A DNA stretch of 64,000 bases, taken from assembly GCA_018873225.1 (NCBI GenBank), contig JAEILZ010000006.1, positions 3,162,001-3,226,000 of the forward strand, written 5' to 3'. The notes under the pieces are model-generated. The model did no database searches, was not told the origin of the DNA, and saw only the letters and a program-made list of their open reading frames with translations. Positions 1 through 10,297 of the stretch are shown here, one piece after another. The position numbers and the translations under genes were made by a program. Every line of letters starts with the position of its first letter. Within the stretch, counting starts at the first letter, position 1. This DNA is from [Phialemoniopsis] sp. UDSM-2020 (lineage: Eukaryota; Ascomycota; Sordariomycetes; Thyridiales; Thyridiaceae).

Positions 1-177
1 GATGACAAAAGTCGCCGAATTAATAATTGATGATCCAGGAGATTCTGTATCATGCTGTCGCGGGCATTCATGGATGATATAAAGCAGTCGAATGGCCGCG
101 TCCTTGAGCTGCCATGTCTCATTCCTCATCACACAACTTCAACTTGTCAAGCACTGAAATCAGAAAAAGAAGCAAAC

Positions 178-1191
178 ATGTCCATCTACGTCATCAGCGG
201 AATCTCATCGGGCATCGGGGTAAGTTTGCCATGTGGTTACTTTCAATGCGTTAGTGCTTTTGGTCTAACATAGTCTAGTTCGAGCACGCCCGCCAGCTAT
301 CGGAAAACCCCAAGAACCTCATCATCGGCCTTGTCCGCAACACGGACGCCACCAAGAAGAAGATTGCGGCAGAGATTGGGAACCGTCCCAACCTCCATGT
401 CCTCCATGGAGATCTCACCAATCGGGCTAGCCTGGAGCAAGCCGCTGCCGACACCGCCAAGATCGTCGGCGAGCGCGGCGTTGACATCCTCATTGCCAAC
501 GCAGCGTACACGTCTCAGTTCGACGCCTACGACCCCATCGATAGATTGTAGGTTTAGATCATTATTTGCTAATATTTCGACATGGCATATGACTGACAAT
601 GCTATCCATCCCACAGGGCCAACAAGGGTGAGGAGTTCGACAAGGAGGCGGCCAAGGCATTCCAGACCAATGCCACTGGCAACGTCCACCTCTTCCACCT
701 CTTCCTCCCTCTCGTCCTGAAGGGAAAGACTAAGAAGGTCATCGCCATCACCAGCGGCCATTCCGACCTCGACTTCATCAACAGCCTCGACGTCGAGGTC
801 AGCTGCTTGTACTCTGCCTCCAAGGCGGCAATGAACGTCTTTGTGGCCAAGTTCAGTGCGCAGTACAAGAAGCAGGGCGTTCTGTTCCTCAGCCTCAGCC
901 CAGGAGTAGTGGAAGTGGGTCATTACAACGAAGGTAAGGTGTTACCCGTTCATGGAGGTTGAGCCGCTGTTTGGACTTAGTTGCTAATGCATGTCCGCAG
1001 TCACGCCGGAGCAGACCGAAGGCTTGAAGGGATTCATGGAGGGCATGGCAAGATATGCCCCCCACTTCAAGGGCCCAATTCCCGTGGAGGAAGGTGCTCG
1101 GAATCTCAGGGAGACTTGGGAGAGGGCTAGCATCGAGACTGGGTATGCAGGTACACTCGTCTCGCAGTTCGGTAACAAGCAGTGGGTGTGA
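178..1191 (+). CDS. Short-chain dehydrogenase/reductase (SDR)
   Basis: Four exons by splice motifs and frame: 178-219, 279-547, 617-933 and 1001-1191, giving 272 residues. The N-terminus carries a Rossmann glycine motif of the TGxxxGIG class (SGISSGIG, residues 7-14). An NAA motif follows (IANAAY) and the catalytic pair is YSASK. These are the hallmarks of classical NAD(P)-dependent SDRs. No signal peptide or membrane helix is visible, so it is probably cytosolic. The ATG at 178 is chosen because it puts the nucleotide-binding strand right at the N-terminus. An in-frame upstream ATG at 52 would add 42 residues without SDR character. The substrate cannot be read from sequence. The next gene downstream is a Zn2Cys6 regulator on the same strand, which might control it, but that is only inference. 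Confidence 0.9.
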
Positions 1192-1272
1192 AATGACGGG
1201 CGCCCTTCACCATATGTAGTAGACTGAGTGCAACAAGTTCTACAATGAGACGACCATATTAAAGGCAATCGG

Positions 1273-1428
1273 TCAAACCTGATTCTCGTGAACACCCTCG
1301 CTATGTTTGGGAAAAGCAACCCGATTGTCGTGAGCGCACGAGCTGGCGGCGCGGTCTTCCAGCAATGGAGAGGCACTCGCAGCCCCGACCAGAGATAAAG
1401 CTCCCGCAAGCAAGACACGATTTTGTAT
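1273..1428 (-). pseudogene. Fossil first exon of a secreted-protein gene
   Basis: On the minus strand the frame reads I-QNRVLLAGALSLVGAASAS followed by a charged linker and one Cys. This is a very convincing fungal signal peptide with an Ala-x-Ala-like cleavage zone. The codon where Met should stand is ATA (1428-1426). On the plus strand this is CAT changed to TAT, a CpA-to-TpA transition as produced by repeat-induced point mutation. The frame closes at 1273 just after a CAG|GTTTGA junction that could be an old splice donor. No continuation can be found, because the SDR gene's 3' end follows at once. I infer a truncated relic, but the match could also be chance. The family cannot be named. 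Confidence 0.35.
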
Positions 1429-1944
1429 GTTCGACGTGTCCCTGGTATGTTTCCAGATTCGAAGAGGAGGAGTTGGCTTAATCCGAGAATCTTTGAAAGG
1501 ACGTACCCAAAGTGGAGGAGCTAGCCGCTCCAGTGTATCAAATGCACGCTGTGCCCAGCGTCTAGAACGATCTGACAGGCCCATGGCACGATGGATCAGC
1601 CTCGAGATGCGGGATGGCATTTTAGAGCCGGAAAGTAGTGCTAATTCGAAAGATTAGCGCAAAGCTGATAAACCTGCTTCAAGTATGGGCGATTCATGAC
1701 GCGGACCCGTCAACGGCACACCATGTGTCAGTCCATGCCGATTAGTGCAATGTGCTTTATAAGCATTCCCCAGATGCAATGATTCGCACTGCTGCACTCT
1801 GCAACGCCGCATTACAGAGCTACCAACTCTGTTTCGTACCTCTCATGAGCTTCCCCTCCCAGTCGGAGGATCCGCCAATTGATTTCCATCATATTTCCGT
1901 ATTCCAATTCAGCGGTTGGCCAGGACTGGTACCAAGACTTTGCC

Positions 1945-3600
1945 ATGGGGAAAACGCAGATGACACCGGCAAGCACCAGCTGTGCCACCTGCAAAAGTAC
2001 GTCAGGACCCGTAGCCGCAGATGAGCAGCCCCTAACCCACCCCAGCTCGCGGCCTCAGATGCGATCGCGCTAGACCGAACTGCACAAATTGTTCTCGATC
2101 CAGGCGTAAATGCCAGTGGTACGGCCTTAGGCTGTCCTGGCCCCGCGACAACGACCGCCGCCGGGCCGTAGTGTCCAAGTCGCCTCGGCCGGCTGCGTCG
2201 ACCCGCACCGCGGGCCAAGTGTCCGACGCCCGGTTCATCCACACATCACATTGGGACATCGAGCTGTATCATAGCTTGACGAGCTCCGTCCCCGTGCATG
2301 ACCTGCCTTTGCTAGACGTGCCCATCATCTGGAATACATACCAGTTGGAGGATACCGACCGTGACCTGCTGGAGTACTGTATGTTTCTTTCCTAGCTGTC
2401 ACTCACTCCTTATACGGATTATTTTTTGATAACCACCCGCAGTCTGCAAAGTAGCCTCCTCCTCTCTCGCCACCTTCGGCCACGATGCCACGGACCTAGG
2501 CAACATCCTGGTCCGCATCGCCCTCGAGGGCGAGACAGCCGCAGCCACAGCCGTACTGAAAGCACTGCTGGCCTTCGCCTCGCTGCACCGCTACGGCTTC
2601 CACGCCCAAGCCCTCGAGCTCAAGATCGCCGCGCTGACGAAGCTGGCCGAGACGTCGGCACCCACGCAGCAGGCCGGCAGCCTGTCGGCCAAAGAGACCA
2701 TCCGCCACGCCGCGGTGGGCATGCTGCTCTGCTCGTTTGAGGTGCACCAGTCGTCTTGCACGTCAGGCCATTGGACGGGGTACCTCGGCGGTGTCAAGAC
2801 AGTCGTCGGCGCGTGGTCGACCGATAAGCTTCTGCGGGTCGACCCCGGCGTAGCGGTTCTGTTGGACTGGGTGCGTTACCACGATGTGCTCGCACGGTTC
2901 TCGCTGCTTTACTGGAGTAGGGGTGGTGCGCCAGAGCTTCCGGTGACGGGAGGACTGTTCTGCTCAGAGGTAGGTGCAATAGATTCTGCTTGCACGTGAA
3001 GAAGAATGCCCGTCTGACTTCTTATTGCTTCAGGTTTCCAACCTGCCGCAGCCCATTCTACCTATGCTGGATCTGCTGTTTGACGTATGCAGAAGCGTAT
3101 CTAGCGGGGAGTTCTCGCCGGGACCCGGTGACGACATGGATGATTATAAGAGCTTCCTGGAAGTGACGGATTGGCGGATCAGGAGTCTTCCAGTCTCTAC
3201 AGCAGACGACAGTGACGAGACGTTGGTAGTGCGGTTGTTCCAGCTCGCAATGCTGGTTCATCTCGACCGCAGCTCCGAAGGTCTGATCGGTCAGCCCGCT
3301 AGGACGCAGCAGCACATCGACAAAGCCTTTGACATCTTCCGGAGGATGAAGTCTTGCAAACAGCAGTTCCCCGTCCACGTCCTTGGGTTCGAGGCGCGGA
3401 CGGATGAGCAGCGGGCCGTCGTCCTCGACCTCATTGCTAGGACGGAGAAGATGGATCTATCGAGGTCATTCAACTACTGCAAGATCATCCTGCAGGCTGT
3501 CTGGGCCCAGGATGACCTTGCGTATGGGAATAGCGTTAGGTATCGGGAAAAGTTGACTTCGGTGATGAACCACTGTAAAATTGTTCCTAGTTTTACATAG
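1945..3600 (+). CDS. Zn(II)2Cys6 transcription factor with fungal-specific C-terminal domain
   Basis: Exons 1945-1996, 2046-2378, 2443-2969 and 3034-3600 give 492 residues. The first intron (49 bp) lies inside the zinc cluster. Splicing joins CATCK to TRGLRCDRARPNC, giving a perfect C-x2-C-x6-C-x6-C-x2-C-x6-C binuclear cluster that ends in SRSRRKC. The cluster is followed by the YGLRLSWPRDNDRR segment, typical of regulators with the Fungal_trans_2-type (PF11951) middle region, which fills exons 2-4. The start at 1945 sits in a good context (GCCATGG); ATG 1960 in the same frame is an alternative. Expected role: nuclear, DNA-binding, pathway-specific regulator. Targets are unknown; the adjacent SDR is one candidate. 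Confidence 0.88.
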
Positions 3601-3751
3601 CATACTTTGTATCTGCTTGCGTTCATGTCTCAGAGAGGAGAGTTAAATATACCCATTTTGGCCACACCAGCAACGCTCCTCATCAAGAAGATCTCGTTAG
3701 CTGCAATATTTGCCATCCAGAAGGCTCCATGTTTTGAATGGGCCGACATCC

Positions 3752-4223
3752 TTACAACCGCCTCGAGCCGCCAAAGCCCAGCGCAAGCCAGCCACCAATG
3801 AAGCACAGCCCACCGAGCGGCGTGACGGGACCCATCCACCGGAATCGCGCCGGGTCCAGCACGAGCGCGTAGAGACTGCCGCTGAACATGGTCATGCCGG
3901 CCGTGAACAGGCCCGCCGCGACAGGGTTGTCCTTGGCGACGACGCAGGCGAGAGCGTGAATGAGCTAGGTGCAAGTCAGTCAAGGAACATACGCGCGCGC
4001 GCGTGCAAGGAAAAGGACGTACGTGGTACTGCGCGGCCGTCTGCCAATTGGCGAGGCGCTGGGGCTCCGAGATGTGCTTCTTGAGGCCGTGCGCTCCGAA
4101 GGCGCCGAGGCCGACGGCTATCGCGCCGTAGACGGCGCCGACCTTGAGCCACGTGTTTGAGGTGCTAGTCATTCTGCGGGTGCCGGGAATCAGAGGCGTG
4201 GACTCGTCTGCTGTGTTGGGCAT
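3752..4223 (-). CDS. DUF423 / TMEM256-like small membrane protein
   Basis: Two exons on the minus strand, 4023-4223 then 3752-3964, give 137 residues. The intron has a GTACGT donor and a CACCTAG acceptor. The first helix reads VGAVYGAIAVGLGAFGAHGL and is followed by KKH and LANWQTAAQYH. This Gly-Ala-His pattern is the signature of the DUF423 (YgdD/TMEM256) family. Exon 2 supplies the other hydrophobic helices (GLFTAGMTMFSGSLYALVL, PLGGLCFIGGWLALGF) and ends in a short basic tail. The length and four-helix pattern fit the family, whose biochemical function is unknown. It is probably in a membrane, possibly mitochondrial or plasma membrane. A start at 4223 agrees with a TTTAAATA-type element about 170 bp upstream. 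Confidence 0.85.
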
Positions 4224-4703
4224 TTCTTTTCGAGAGTTGTTGTGGTGTGATGATGATCGTGATGGAGGAGGGGCGTTTGTGTGAGGTGAGGTGAGGTTGA
4301 GACGGGGTTAGTAGGCGATGGACGGAGATGAGGTCTCAGCCATGTGAAACTCGCGCCAGGCCAGCTGGTCGCAACTGGCAAGCCTACATATTTAAACGGC
4401 AAGCACCACATCAACAACATATCACGATCATGCATTAGAAGGCCTCATATTATGGATGGGGGGATGCAATCATTATCTGTCAACAAGTGCTATGGCTAGT
4501 AAAAGAGCCCATTGTGGGCATTCACCCGCCTTTCCCCCCGTATTTTTCTGTTTCCCGTTTTGCTCCTTTTTTTCCTTTTTTTTGTTCTTTTCTTGTGTTT
4601 CGATCAGCCGTGAACAATTCTTTAATGCATGATCACTTGATCATGAGCAGCGAACGTGGTTCGTTGCCTCAATGTAAACCCTTTCAAAAAGTGTGTACCT
4701 GCT
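4224..4703. other. Intergenic, about 480 bp
   Basis: This holds the 5' flank of the DUF423-like gene and the 3' flank of the next minus-strand gene. A pyrimidine-rich tract lies at about 4528-4600. A TTTAAATA-like element is near 4388. No coding potential was seen. Confidence 0.6.
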
Positions 4704-5636
4704 CTACACCAGAAGCAGGCCCGAAAGCGACATGTCGAGGTTGAACACGACGCCGAGGTAGCGTTCGCCGCTAATGGACGTGACGAATCCGTTTTCGAGC
4801 ATCGCGATGTACTTGGTCAGCTCGATGTAGGCAAAGTTGGTGTCGTCCCTGCCAGGAAACATGACGAAGCGGCAGACGGTCTTGCGACCGGTGTCGTCGA
4901 GAGGGGCAGCGACGTTGATCGGCCGGCCCTCAAAGACCTTCTCGGAGTTACAGATGTTCAGAACCTCCACCTGCGACGAATTGACCATGCAGGCGTGGTA
5001 CTTCTGGAGCTCCTCCGTCATGGCGCGCTCTGGCCAGAATTTGGGCTGCGGCACGGTGCCCTGGTCGCTGATGATGTGGACACCTATGCCCTCGCCCTGC
5101 GCTATGAGCTGGCCGGTCCAGGCGGCGCGGGGAAAGATGTAGTTTGATAGGAGCAGGCCTCCGAACCCGTGTCCTTGGGCGACGTTGGCCGCCCAGCAAG
5201 AGGGACCATGGCCGGCCGCGAACTGGGCGAATAGGGGGCCGCTCACGAGAAGTAGCCAGTCCTCGAATCGTCGGATCGTTTCTTTGTTCCTCCTACTCTC
5301 CTCGCTGGGCGTCGGGATGGGGTCCTCCTCGTCGGCGATGCGCACAAGCTGTGTGACTCGGACGGCTCGCATGTAATCGAGGCAGCGGCGTTGGATGTAC
5401 GACTCTTCTTGGAAGAGAGAAGGATCCACGCGGATGTCGAAGCGTAATTCATCACGCTGGACCGAGAGCATGCACTTGTCGTCTTCGTTGTTCTCGAACC
5501 TCGACACGATCTGCTCTAGGGAGGTGGAAGGATCCACGTGAACTTCGAAGCGCAACCCATCACGATGGACCGAGGTCAAACCATCGTTATTCAGGAATCT
5601 CGACACGACTTGCGCTGGGGGCTGGAGTGGTGCCAT
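4704..5636 (-). CDS. Orphan protein A with duplicated N-terminal segment
   Basis: Single uninterrupted reading frame of 310 residues. The ATG at 5636 is preferred, with a TATATAA element about 150 bp upstream; the frame is open further upstream but has no better start. Residues 9-41 and 42-77 are a tandem repeat (QVVSRFLNN...RFEVHVDPS, then QIVSRFENN...RFDIRVDPS). The rest contains RRFEDWLLLVSGPLFAQF and, near the C-terminus, a VxVAAPLDDTGRKTVCRF block. These match WLIDKCEPLFAEH and the FSALDNAGHKKRCFFK block in the neighbour at 6175-7167, so the two genes are paralogues. I recognise no catalytic motif, signal peptide or membrane helix. The predicted protein is soluble and its function is unknown. 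Similar lineage-expanded orphan families are common in plant- and insect-associated moulds, but that is only context. Confidence 0.75.
   Translation of the reverse strand: MAPLQPPAQVVSRFLNNDGLTSVHRDGLRFEVHVDPSTSLEQIVSRFENNEDDKCMLSVQRDELRFDIRVDPSLFQEESYIQRRCLDYMRAVRVTQLVRIADEEDPIPTPSEESRRNKETIRRFEDWLLLVSGPLFAQFAAGHGPSCWAANVAQGHGFGGLLLSNYIFPRAAWTGQLIAQGEGIGVHIISDQGTVPQPKFWPERAMTEELQKYHACMVNSSQVEVLNICNSEKVFEGRPINVAAPLDDTGRKTVCRFVMFPGRDDTNFAYIELTKYIAMLENGFVTSISGERYLGVVFNLDMSLSGLLLV
5406..5612 (-). repeat. In-frame tandem duplication in orphan gene A
   Basis: Two consecutive units (5514-5612 and 5406-5513) encode 33 and 36 residues with the shared pattern Q-x-V-S-R-F-x-N-N-x(3-6)-L-S/T-V-x-R-D-x-L-R-F-x-x-x-V-D-P-S. 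The DNA is visibly similar too: GGATCCACG, TTCGAAGCG/GTCGAAGCG, CATCACG and TGGACCGAG recur at the same spacing. The duplication is therefore fairly recent compared with the divergence of the paralogue, which has only one unit. Confidence 0.8.
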
Positions 5637-6174
5637 GTTGGTATGAAGTCGAAGATTCGATTTGGGATTTGTTTGGTGTTGAAGAGATAGACAAGGGAGA
5701 GTGCTTCGTGAGGTGTGGATGGTTGGATGGATGGATTGCAATTCTAAAGTGAGAAAGATGCCGATAGATGGTCTCTGCTGCAAGTTTATATACGGTCGAG
5801 AGTCAGCCTGTTGTCGGTGAAGAATCTGCACACAGACTTCACTTTTTCAAGAGTACTTAAAGAAGCTGTGGTCAGACTACTTCACAGCTACTCGGCTGCT
5901 CATTCACTACTTGTCGACTTCACCTGCAAGAGGCCAGTGTCTTTGTTGTTGTCTTCGAAAGTGCACACACAAATCAAGTGACAAAGCCATTGTAAGCCAC
6001 AGTCATCTCAACCTCCCAGTGAGTACCAACACACCGAGAGAGTTCCATGGGACAGTTTGACATGACAGCATTCAATTGACTATCGAAGCTCTAGGAAGCT
6101 TGCACATAAAGAGTGAATGCCCAAAGATACATGGCCCTGCTGCTGTACCATCTCAATACCCCAAGTAACCCTCC
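5637..6174. other. Intergenic, about 540 bp
   Basis: Promoter of orphan gene A, with a TATATAA element at 5786-5792 on the minus strand, and the 3' flank of orphan gene B. No coding potential was seen. Confidence 0.6.
5786..5792 (-). promoter_or_regulatory. Probable TATA box of orphan gene A
   Basis: TATATAA on the minus strand, about 150 bp upstream of the chosen ATG at 5636. The spacing is reasonable for a fungal promoter with a 100-120 nt leader. Confidence 0.45.
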
Positions 6175-7167
6175 TCAGACTTCATCCCTTGAATCAGATC
6201 CAGCCATACTGTCGTAGGCGCTCATGAGCATCCCCAAGACTTTCCCTTCCTCCGCAATAACCACTGCCATCATATCAAAGTAGGTCTCCCAAGCCTTTGT
6301 CCTCCAGCGGCGAAAGATGACCCGGTCCAGCTCGTAACGCAGCACCTCTTCCGGGTCGAAAGAATCCCCCGCCAGAAACTTCTTGAAGAAGCAGCGCTTC
6401 TTGTGGCCCGCGTTGTCCAGTGCACTGAATACCATGGGTATCCTCCCTATGTTGCTGCGCTCGGGGTTCTGGTACTTTACTTCAACAGCCGACGGGTAGA
6501 CAAGTGGGACGTGCTCGGTGAGTTCCCGTCTCAGACCCCAGCTGATGGGAAATTTCGCGACTCGTGAATTGCCTTCGAGGTCATGCTCCATGGGTTCCAT
6601 GGGCTTGAAGGTGATCTTGGCTCGTCGGGAGTGGAGTTCGTAGGCGAAACGTGGGGGATACAGGATGTCTGACAGTGATGACTTCTTTTTGCTGTCGTTA
6701 ATGTAGGGCTTCCTAGTGTATCTACTCCAGCGTGGAGCTGCCCCCTTGGCGCGGCCGCGGTGCTCCGCGAACAGGGGCTCGCATTTGTCAATGAGCCATT
6801 TGAAGAACACCCTAGGTGTGATCTTGTACTTTCGTTCAATTCGGATTGAGGGTGACACTCCACGCCTTTCGCAGTCATCCATGTGCTTCTTTGTCTTGAG
6901 GAATATGAGATAGCGATTCTTGTCCGTCATGGACTTCTCAAAGGAGGAGGGCGAGATCAGGATGTCGAATATCCTGCCCTTGAACTTGATCGATAGGAGG
7001 CAGTCATACGGGTCGGCTTCATTGCTTGAGTAGGTGATGCTTTTGTCATGGATTGACATTGCGAAGTTCTTCCATTCCTCAACAGAATAAGTGTTATAGT
7101 ACTGCCTCCTAAGTCGGGTGTAGAGCCGGCTTCGATGAGCTCCTCTGATGGTCCATTGGCGAGCCAT
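6175..7167 (-). CDS. Orphan protein B, paralogue of the gene at 4704-5636
   Basis: Single exon of 330 residues from the ATG at 7167. It shares with protein A one copy of the N-terminal unit (CLLSIKFKGRIFDILISPSSF against CMLSVQRDELRFDIRVDPSLF), a central WL-x(5)-PLFAEH segment, and a C-terminal VEVKYQNP / FSALDNAGHKK region. It is strongly basic (many Lys and Arg), has no signal peptide after the preferred start and shows no recognisable catalytic motif. Both genes face the same way with 538 bp between them, consistent with tandem duplication followed by strong divergence. A longer in-frame start at 7287 would add a 40-residue Pro/Ser-rich leader and cannot be excluded. The function is unknown. 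Confidence 0.72.
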   Translation of the reverse strand: MARQWTIRGAHRSRLYTRLRRQYYNTYSVEEWKNFAMSIHDKSITYSSNEADPYDCLLSIKFKGRIFDILISPSSFEKSMTDKNRYLIFLKTKKHMDDCERRGVSPSIRIERKYKITPRVFFKWLIDKCEPLFAEHRGRAKGAAPRWSRYTRKPYINDSKKKSSLSDILYPPRFAYELHSRRAKITFKPMEPMEHDLEGNSRVAKFPISWGLRRELTEHVPLVYPSAVEVKYQNPERSNIGRIPMVFSALDNAGHKKRCFFKKFLAGDSFDPEEVLRYELDRVIFRRWRTKAWETYFDMMAVVIAEEGKVLGMLMSAYDSMAGSDSRDEV

Positions 7168-7349
7168 TGCTGACAACGGTTGCCCAGAGAGTGAACAGAC
7201 TGGACGGTAAGGCTTGATTGTTGAAGCTGATGGTGAAGGTTGGTGAAGTTGGCAGATGAAAGGTTGTGGAACGAACTGGTGACTCAAGCGACTGGCTTTG
7301 TTGGATGTTGTAGAGGTTGAAGTGAGTTTACTCCCGTTTCACCTGGGAT

Positions 7350-8006
7350 TCACCACCCGATTGCCAACAACGTCACAATCACACCAACTGGCCAAAGCAG
7401 GGATTGTCCAATACCGCCGGGTCGCAGCATGACCGCTCCACTGCCAGTGCCGTTCGTCTGGACATTGACCTCCTCTTTGAAAGACCCAATCACGTTGCCT
7501 CTAGGCCAGTATTCGCAGACAAGGTACCACCCCTTGTCACCACAAAGCTTCCTCCCACACCCAACAGTCGTGGTGTTCTTCCACACCAGCTGGGTGAAGT
7601 GGCCCGTGTCCTCGCCGAACTCGCCCTTCTTGTAGTCGTAGTCCTTGCGCTCGTTGCCCCACAGGTCGACGCAGCCCGTCACGTCGGAGCAGCCGAGGGC
7701 GATATTCTCGCCGTAGGGCCCGCCCGAGTGGGCGAACTTGCAGTCGTCGCTCTTCATCTTGTCGAGGTAAGCCTGGCCGAACTTCTCGAGGGTGTCGTTC
7801 CAACGAATCCAGCTAGCATTATGCTCGGTACGGAAGAAGTTGGTGCTGTTGATGACGGCTGAGGTAAAGGTCTCGTCCGAGACGAATTGGGGCGCCTCCG
7901 ACGGGATTGTGGGTGCGGCGGTCACCGTTTTGACCTCGGCTGGCGACGGACTCGCGGAGGCTGCCGCCGCCAGAAAGAACAGGAGGGAGGATCGGAAGGA
8001 GGGCAT
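7350..8006 (-). CDS. Secreted CAP-superfamily (PR-1/SCP-like) protein
   Basis: Single exon, 218 residues. A signal peptide (residues 1-18, FRSSLLFFLAAAASASP) precedes a Thr/Pro/Ser linker and a CAP domain. Visible landmarks are FRTEHNA with the conserved His, the GPYGENIALG loop, CAP1 motif GHFTQLVWKNTTTVGCG, and CAP2 motif YLVCEYWPRGNV. Conserved Cys residues are present. The C-terminus has a Gly-rich linker and then a hydrophobic tail (SLLWPVGVIVTLLAIGW), which looks like a GPI-attachment signal or a membrane anchor. CAP proteins of fungi bind sterols and other small lipids and have been linked to export of hydrophobic compounds and to virulence. The ligand of this protein is not known. Several N-glycosylation sequons are present (INST, EHNAS, KNTT). 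Confidence 0.92.
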   Translation of the reverse strand: MPSFRSSLLFFLAAAASASPSPAEVKTVTAAPTIPSEAPQFVSDETFTSAVINSTNFFRTEHNASWIRWNDTLEKFGQAYLDKMKSDDCKFAHSGGPYGENIALGCSDVTGCVDLWGNERKDYDYKKGEFGEDTGHFTQLVWKNTTTVGCGRKLCGDKGWYLVCEYWPRGNVIGSFKEEVNVQTNGTGSGAVMLRPGGIGQSLLWPVGVIVTLLAIGW

Positions 8007-8729
8007 CGTGGGCTGCTGTTATCGCACGTATCTTTGTCAACCTATATATCGCGAATCGTACAGAAGGGGCAATGTCGTACTGCATCTGGCTGAGCAGCTC
8101 TCCGTGAGGCTGCCAGCCCCATTATGTACTCAACCCGGGGAGGCCATTGTGTTGACCCAGAAGGTGCAGAAAACAGGGTCAAAGAAGATCGAAGTCAGCC
8201 CTCTGGCCGGAAAAACCCGGTTTGTGCCATGTTGTTGGAGGGTGGTGTGGGTTGATTGGATGGGCAAAGCTGGTGGGCGAGTTGGCATGCGATGACATGG
8301 GCGTATGACATCAGTCGCCCTCCCTCTTGGCGGGTAAATAACCAGGGGTCCAGGCGATCCGGGGCGCCAACACGCGAACCGCGACCCCCGAAACCAAGGA
8401 AACGGACGCTAATGAAGCCACCCCTGGCAGCCTCTACAGCTAGCAAACTTCAGTTTGATGATTTGGCACATGCAACAATCTCCCAGGAACCAAGATTTCA
8501 TCTCATCTATCACGAGCTTGGCTGCAGATCCCCAAAGAGCGAGTCATTTTTCTCTATCATGAAATGTCTAGTCTTTAAGCTTCATTCCCTGCAGGGCCCG
8601 TGCCGAGGCCTGCCAGTTCAGACCCGGGATGAACGTGGCATCCCACCACAGCTTTCGGTCAGAGCTAACATCTAGGCCATGCACCCTCTTCGATCGCGCG
8701 TTCCATCCAACTGTAATCGTCATCCGTGC
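8007..8729. other. Intergenic, about 720 bp
   Basis: Promoter of the CAP gene (an AT-rich TATATA stretch lies at 8042-8050, unusually close to the ATG) and the 3' flank of the MFS gene. No gene was found. The short frames here lack splice support or family character. Confidence 0.55.
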
Positions 8730-10297
8730 CTAGTACGTATACCGGAACGTGGGGTCCTCCTGGATGACCTCGCCCTCCTCGTCGGCGCGCTTGTTCATCC
8801 GCCGGAAGTGCCACCACATGAGCGCCACCAGCACGATGAGCAGGAACTGCGTGCCGACGGCGCACCACACGCCCGTGCGGTAGGTCGGGTACTCGGTCTG
8901 CATGAAGGTGCAGCTCGCGTAGATGCCGCCGAGCGACGCGAACAGCATCTGCACTCCGGAACCCACCGACCGCCGGCTGTTGGACCGCACGTTGTTGGAT
9001 TGGAAGGCGACGATGGTCGGCAGGTTCTGGTTGCAGCCCGCGACGCCGAGGAAGACGCCAAAGTAGCGCACGCCGTTGTTGGAGTGGTACGCCGTCAGCA
9101 GCAGGCCCGTCAGCGTCATGGCGGCGCCGAGGACCATCCAGGGCATGCGCAGGCGCGTGCGGTCGGCGAGCCAGGCGACGCCGTAGGTCGTGAACATGCT
9201 GAAGAGGTAGGGCGGTGCGCATAGCAGGAAGACGACGGCGGTCGAGTAGCCGAGCGTCTTGAGGATGATCTGGATGAAGTAGGCGAAGGCGTAGATGGGC
9301 GCTGAGCACGTGAGGAACATGAAGCCGTAGACCCAGAGTTCCCACGAGGCCGAGAGGCGCAGGACCTTGCGCAGGGTCAGCTTGTCCGGGTCGGAATCGC
9401 CGCGGTCGCGCTCAACGCGGTCAAGGACGATCTCGAGCTCCTCCTGCGTGAAGTTGGACTTGTGGCCTGTGGCGAGCATCTGGTCGGGGAAGGGCAGGAC
9501 GAAGAGGTAGCCGATAAAGGCGAAGCCGACGGTGAATGCTCCCTCGACGCTGTTTATCACCTGTCAGCCCAGTGATTCCCAAGAGGGCTGTCTCATTAAA
9601 GAGGCACTTACATGAAGATCCATCTCCAGCCTGCATAGCCATGCTTGCCATCGAGGAGGATGATGGCATACGCCAGGATGTTGCCGAAAGCCGACACAAA
9701 CAGGTTGATCATGTACCACATGGCCATGCGCTGCTGGACTTCATACCGCTGATACCATGTACTAACGAGGTACAGACAGCACGGCAAATACCCAGCCTCG
9801 AAAACGCCAATGAGGAATCGGCACACCACAATGACGCGCCAGTCGTGCGCAAAGCCCATGCCTAGCATCACCACGCCCCAACTGAACGCGAAGCCATTGA
9901 GTAGCAGGCGCGGACCGATCCAGCGCAGCGACAGAGTCGAGGGCAGCTCGAAGACAAAGTAGGAAATGAAGAAAACCAGCAGGGCGATCGAGTAGCGGTT
10001 GCCGACGTTGAAGCCGAGCTCCTCGTCCATGCCGGCGACGCGCGCATTGGACAGGTTGACGCGGTCGAGGCCGGCGATCGAGTAGAGGATGCCGAGGATG
10101 GGGATGAGGCGCAGATCGACCTTGCGGCGGATGCGGGCTTCGAGGCGGCGCTGCTCGGCGGGGAGCTCAGCCTCGACCTGGGGTCCGCGGTGGGCAGCCT
10201 TGATGTCCTGGATGGGGTCGGCGTGCTCCACGTCAGCGTCTTTGTTGTCGCCGCCGACGTGGGCGGTTGCTGGCGGGGGAGGGTTCGCATGCGACAT
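8730..10297 (-). CDS. MFS transporter, Dal5/allantoate-permease-like (ACS family)
   Basis: Two exons, 9612-10297 then 8730-9549, give 501 residues. The acceptor at 9550 is chosen over an earlier CAG because the earlier one would give an immediate stop. The join then reads GWRWIFIVEGAFTVGFAF, the usual sequence around TM6 in this family. Hydrophobic helices are spaced for 12 TM segments. The N-terminal RRKVDLRLIPILGILYSIAGLDR and NLSNAR motifs are typical of the anion:cation symporter (allantoate/nicotinate/tartrate) group. It is expected in the plasma membrane, importing small organic anions or amides. A second, different member of the same family lies at 22044-23784. The substrate is not deducible. 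Confidence 0.92.
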
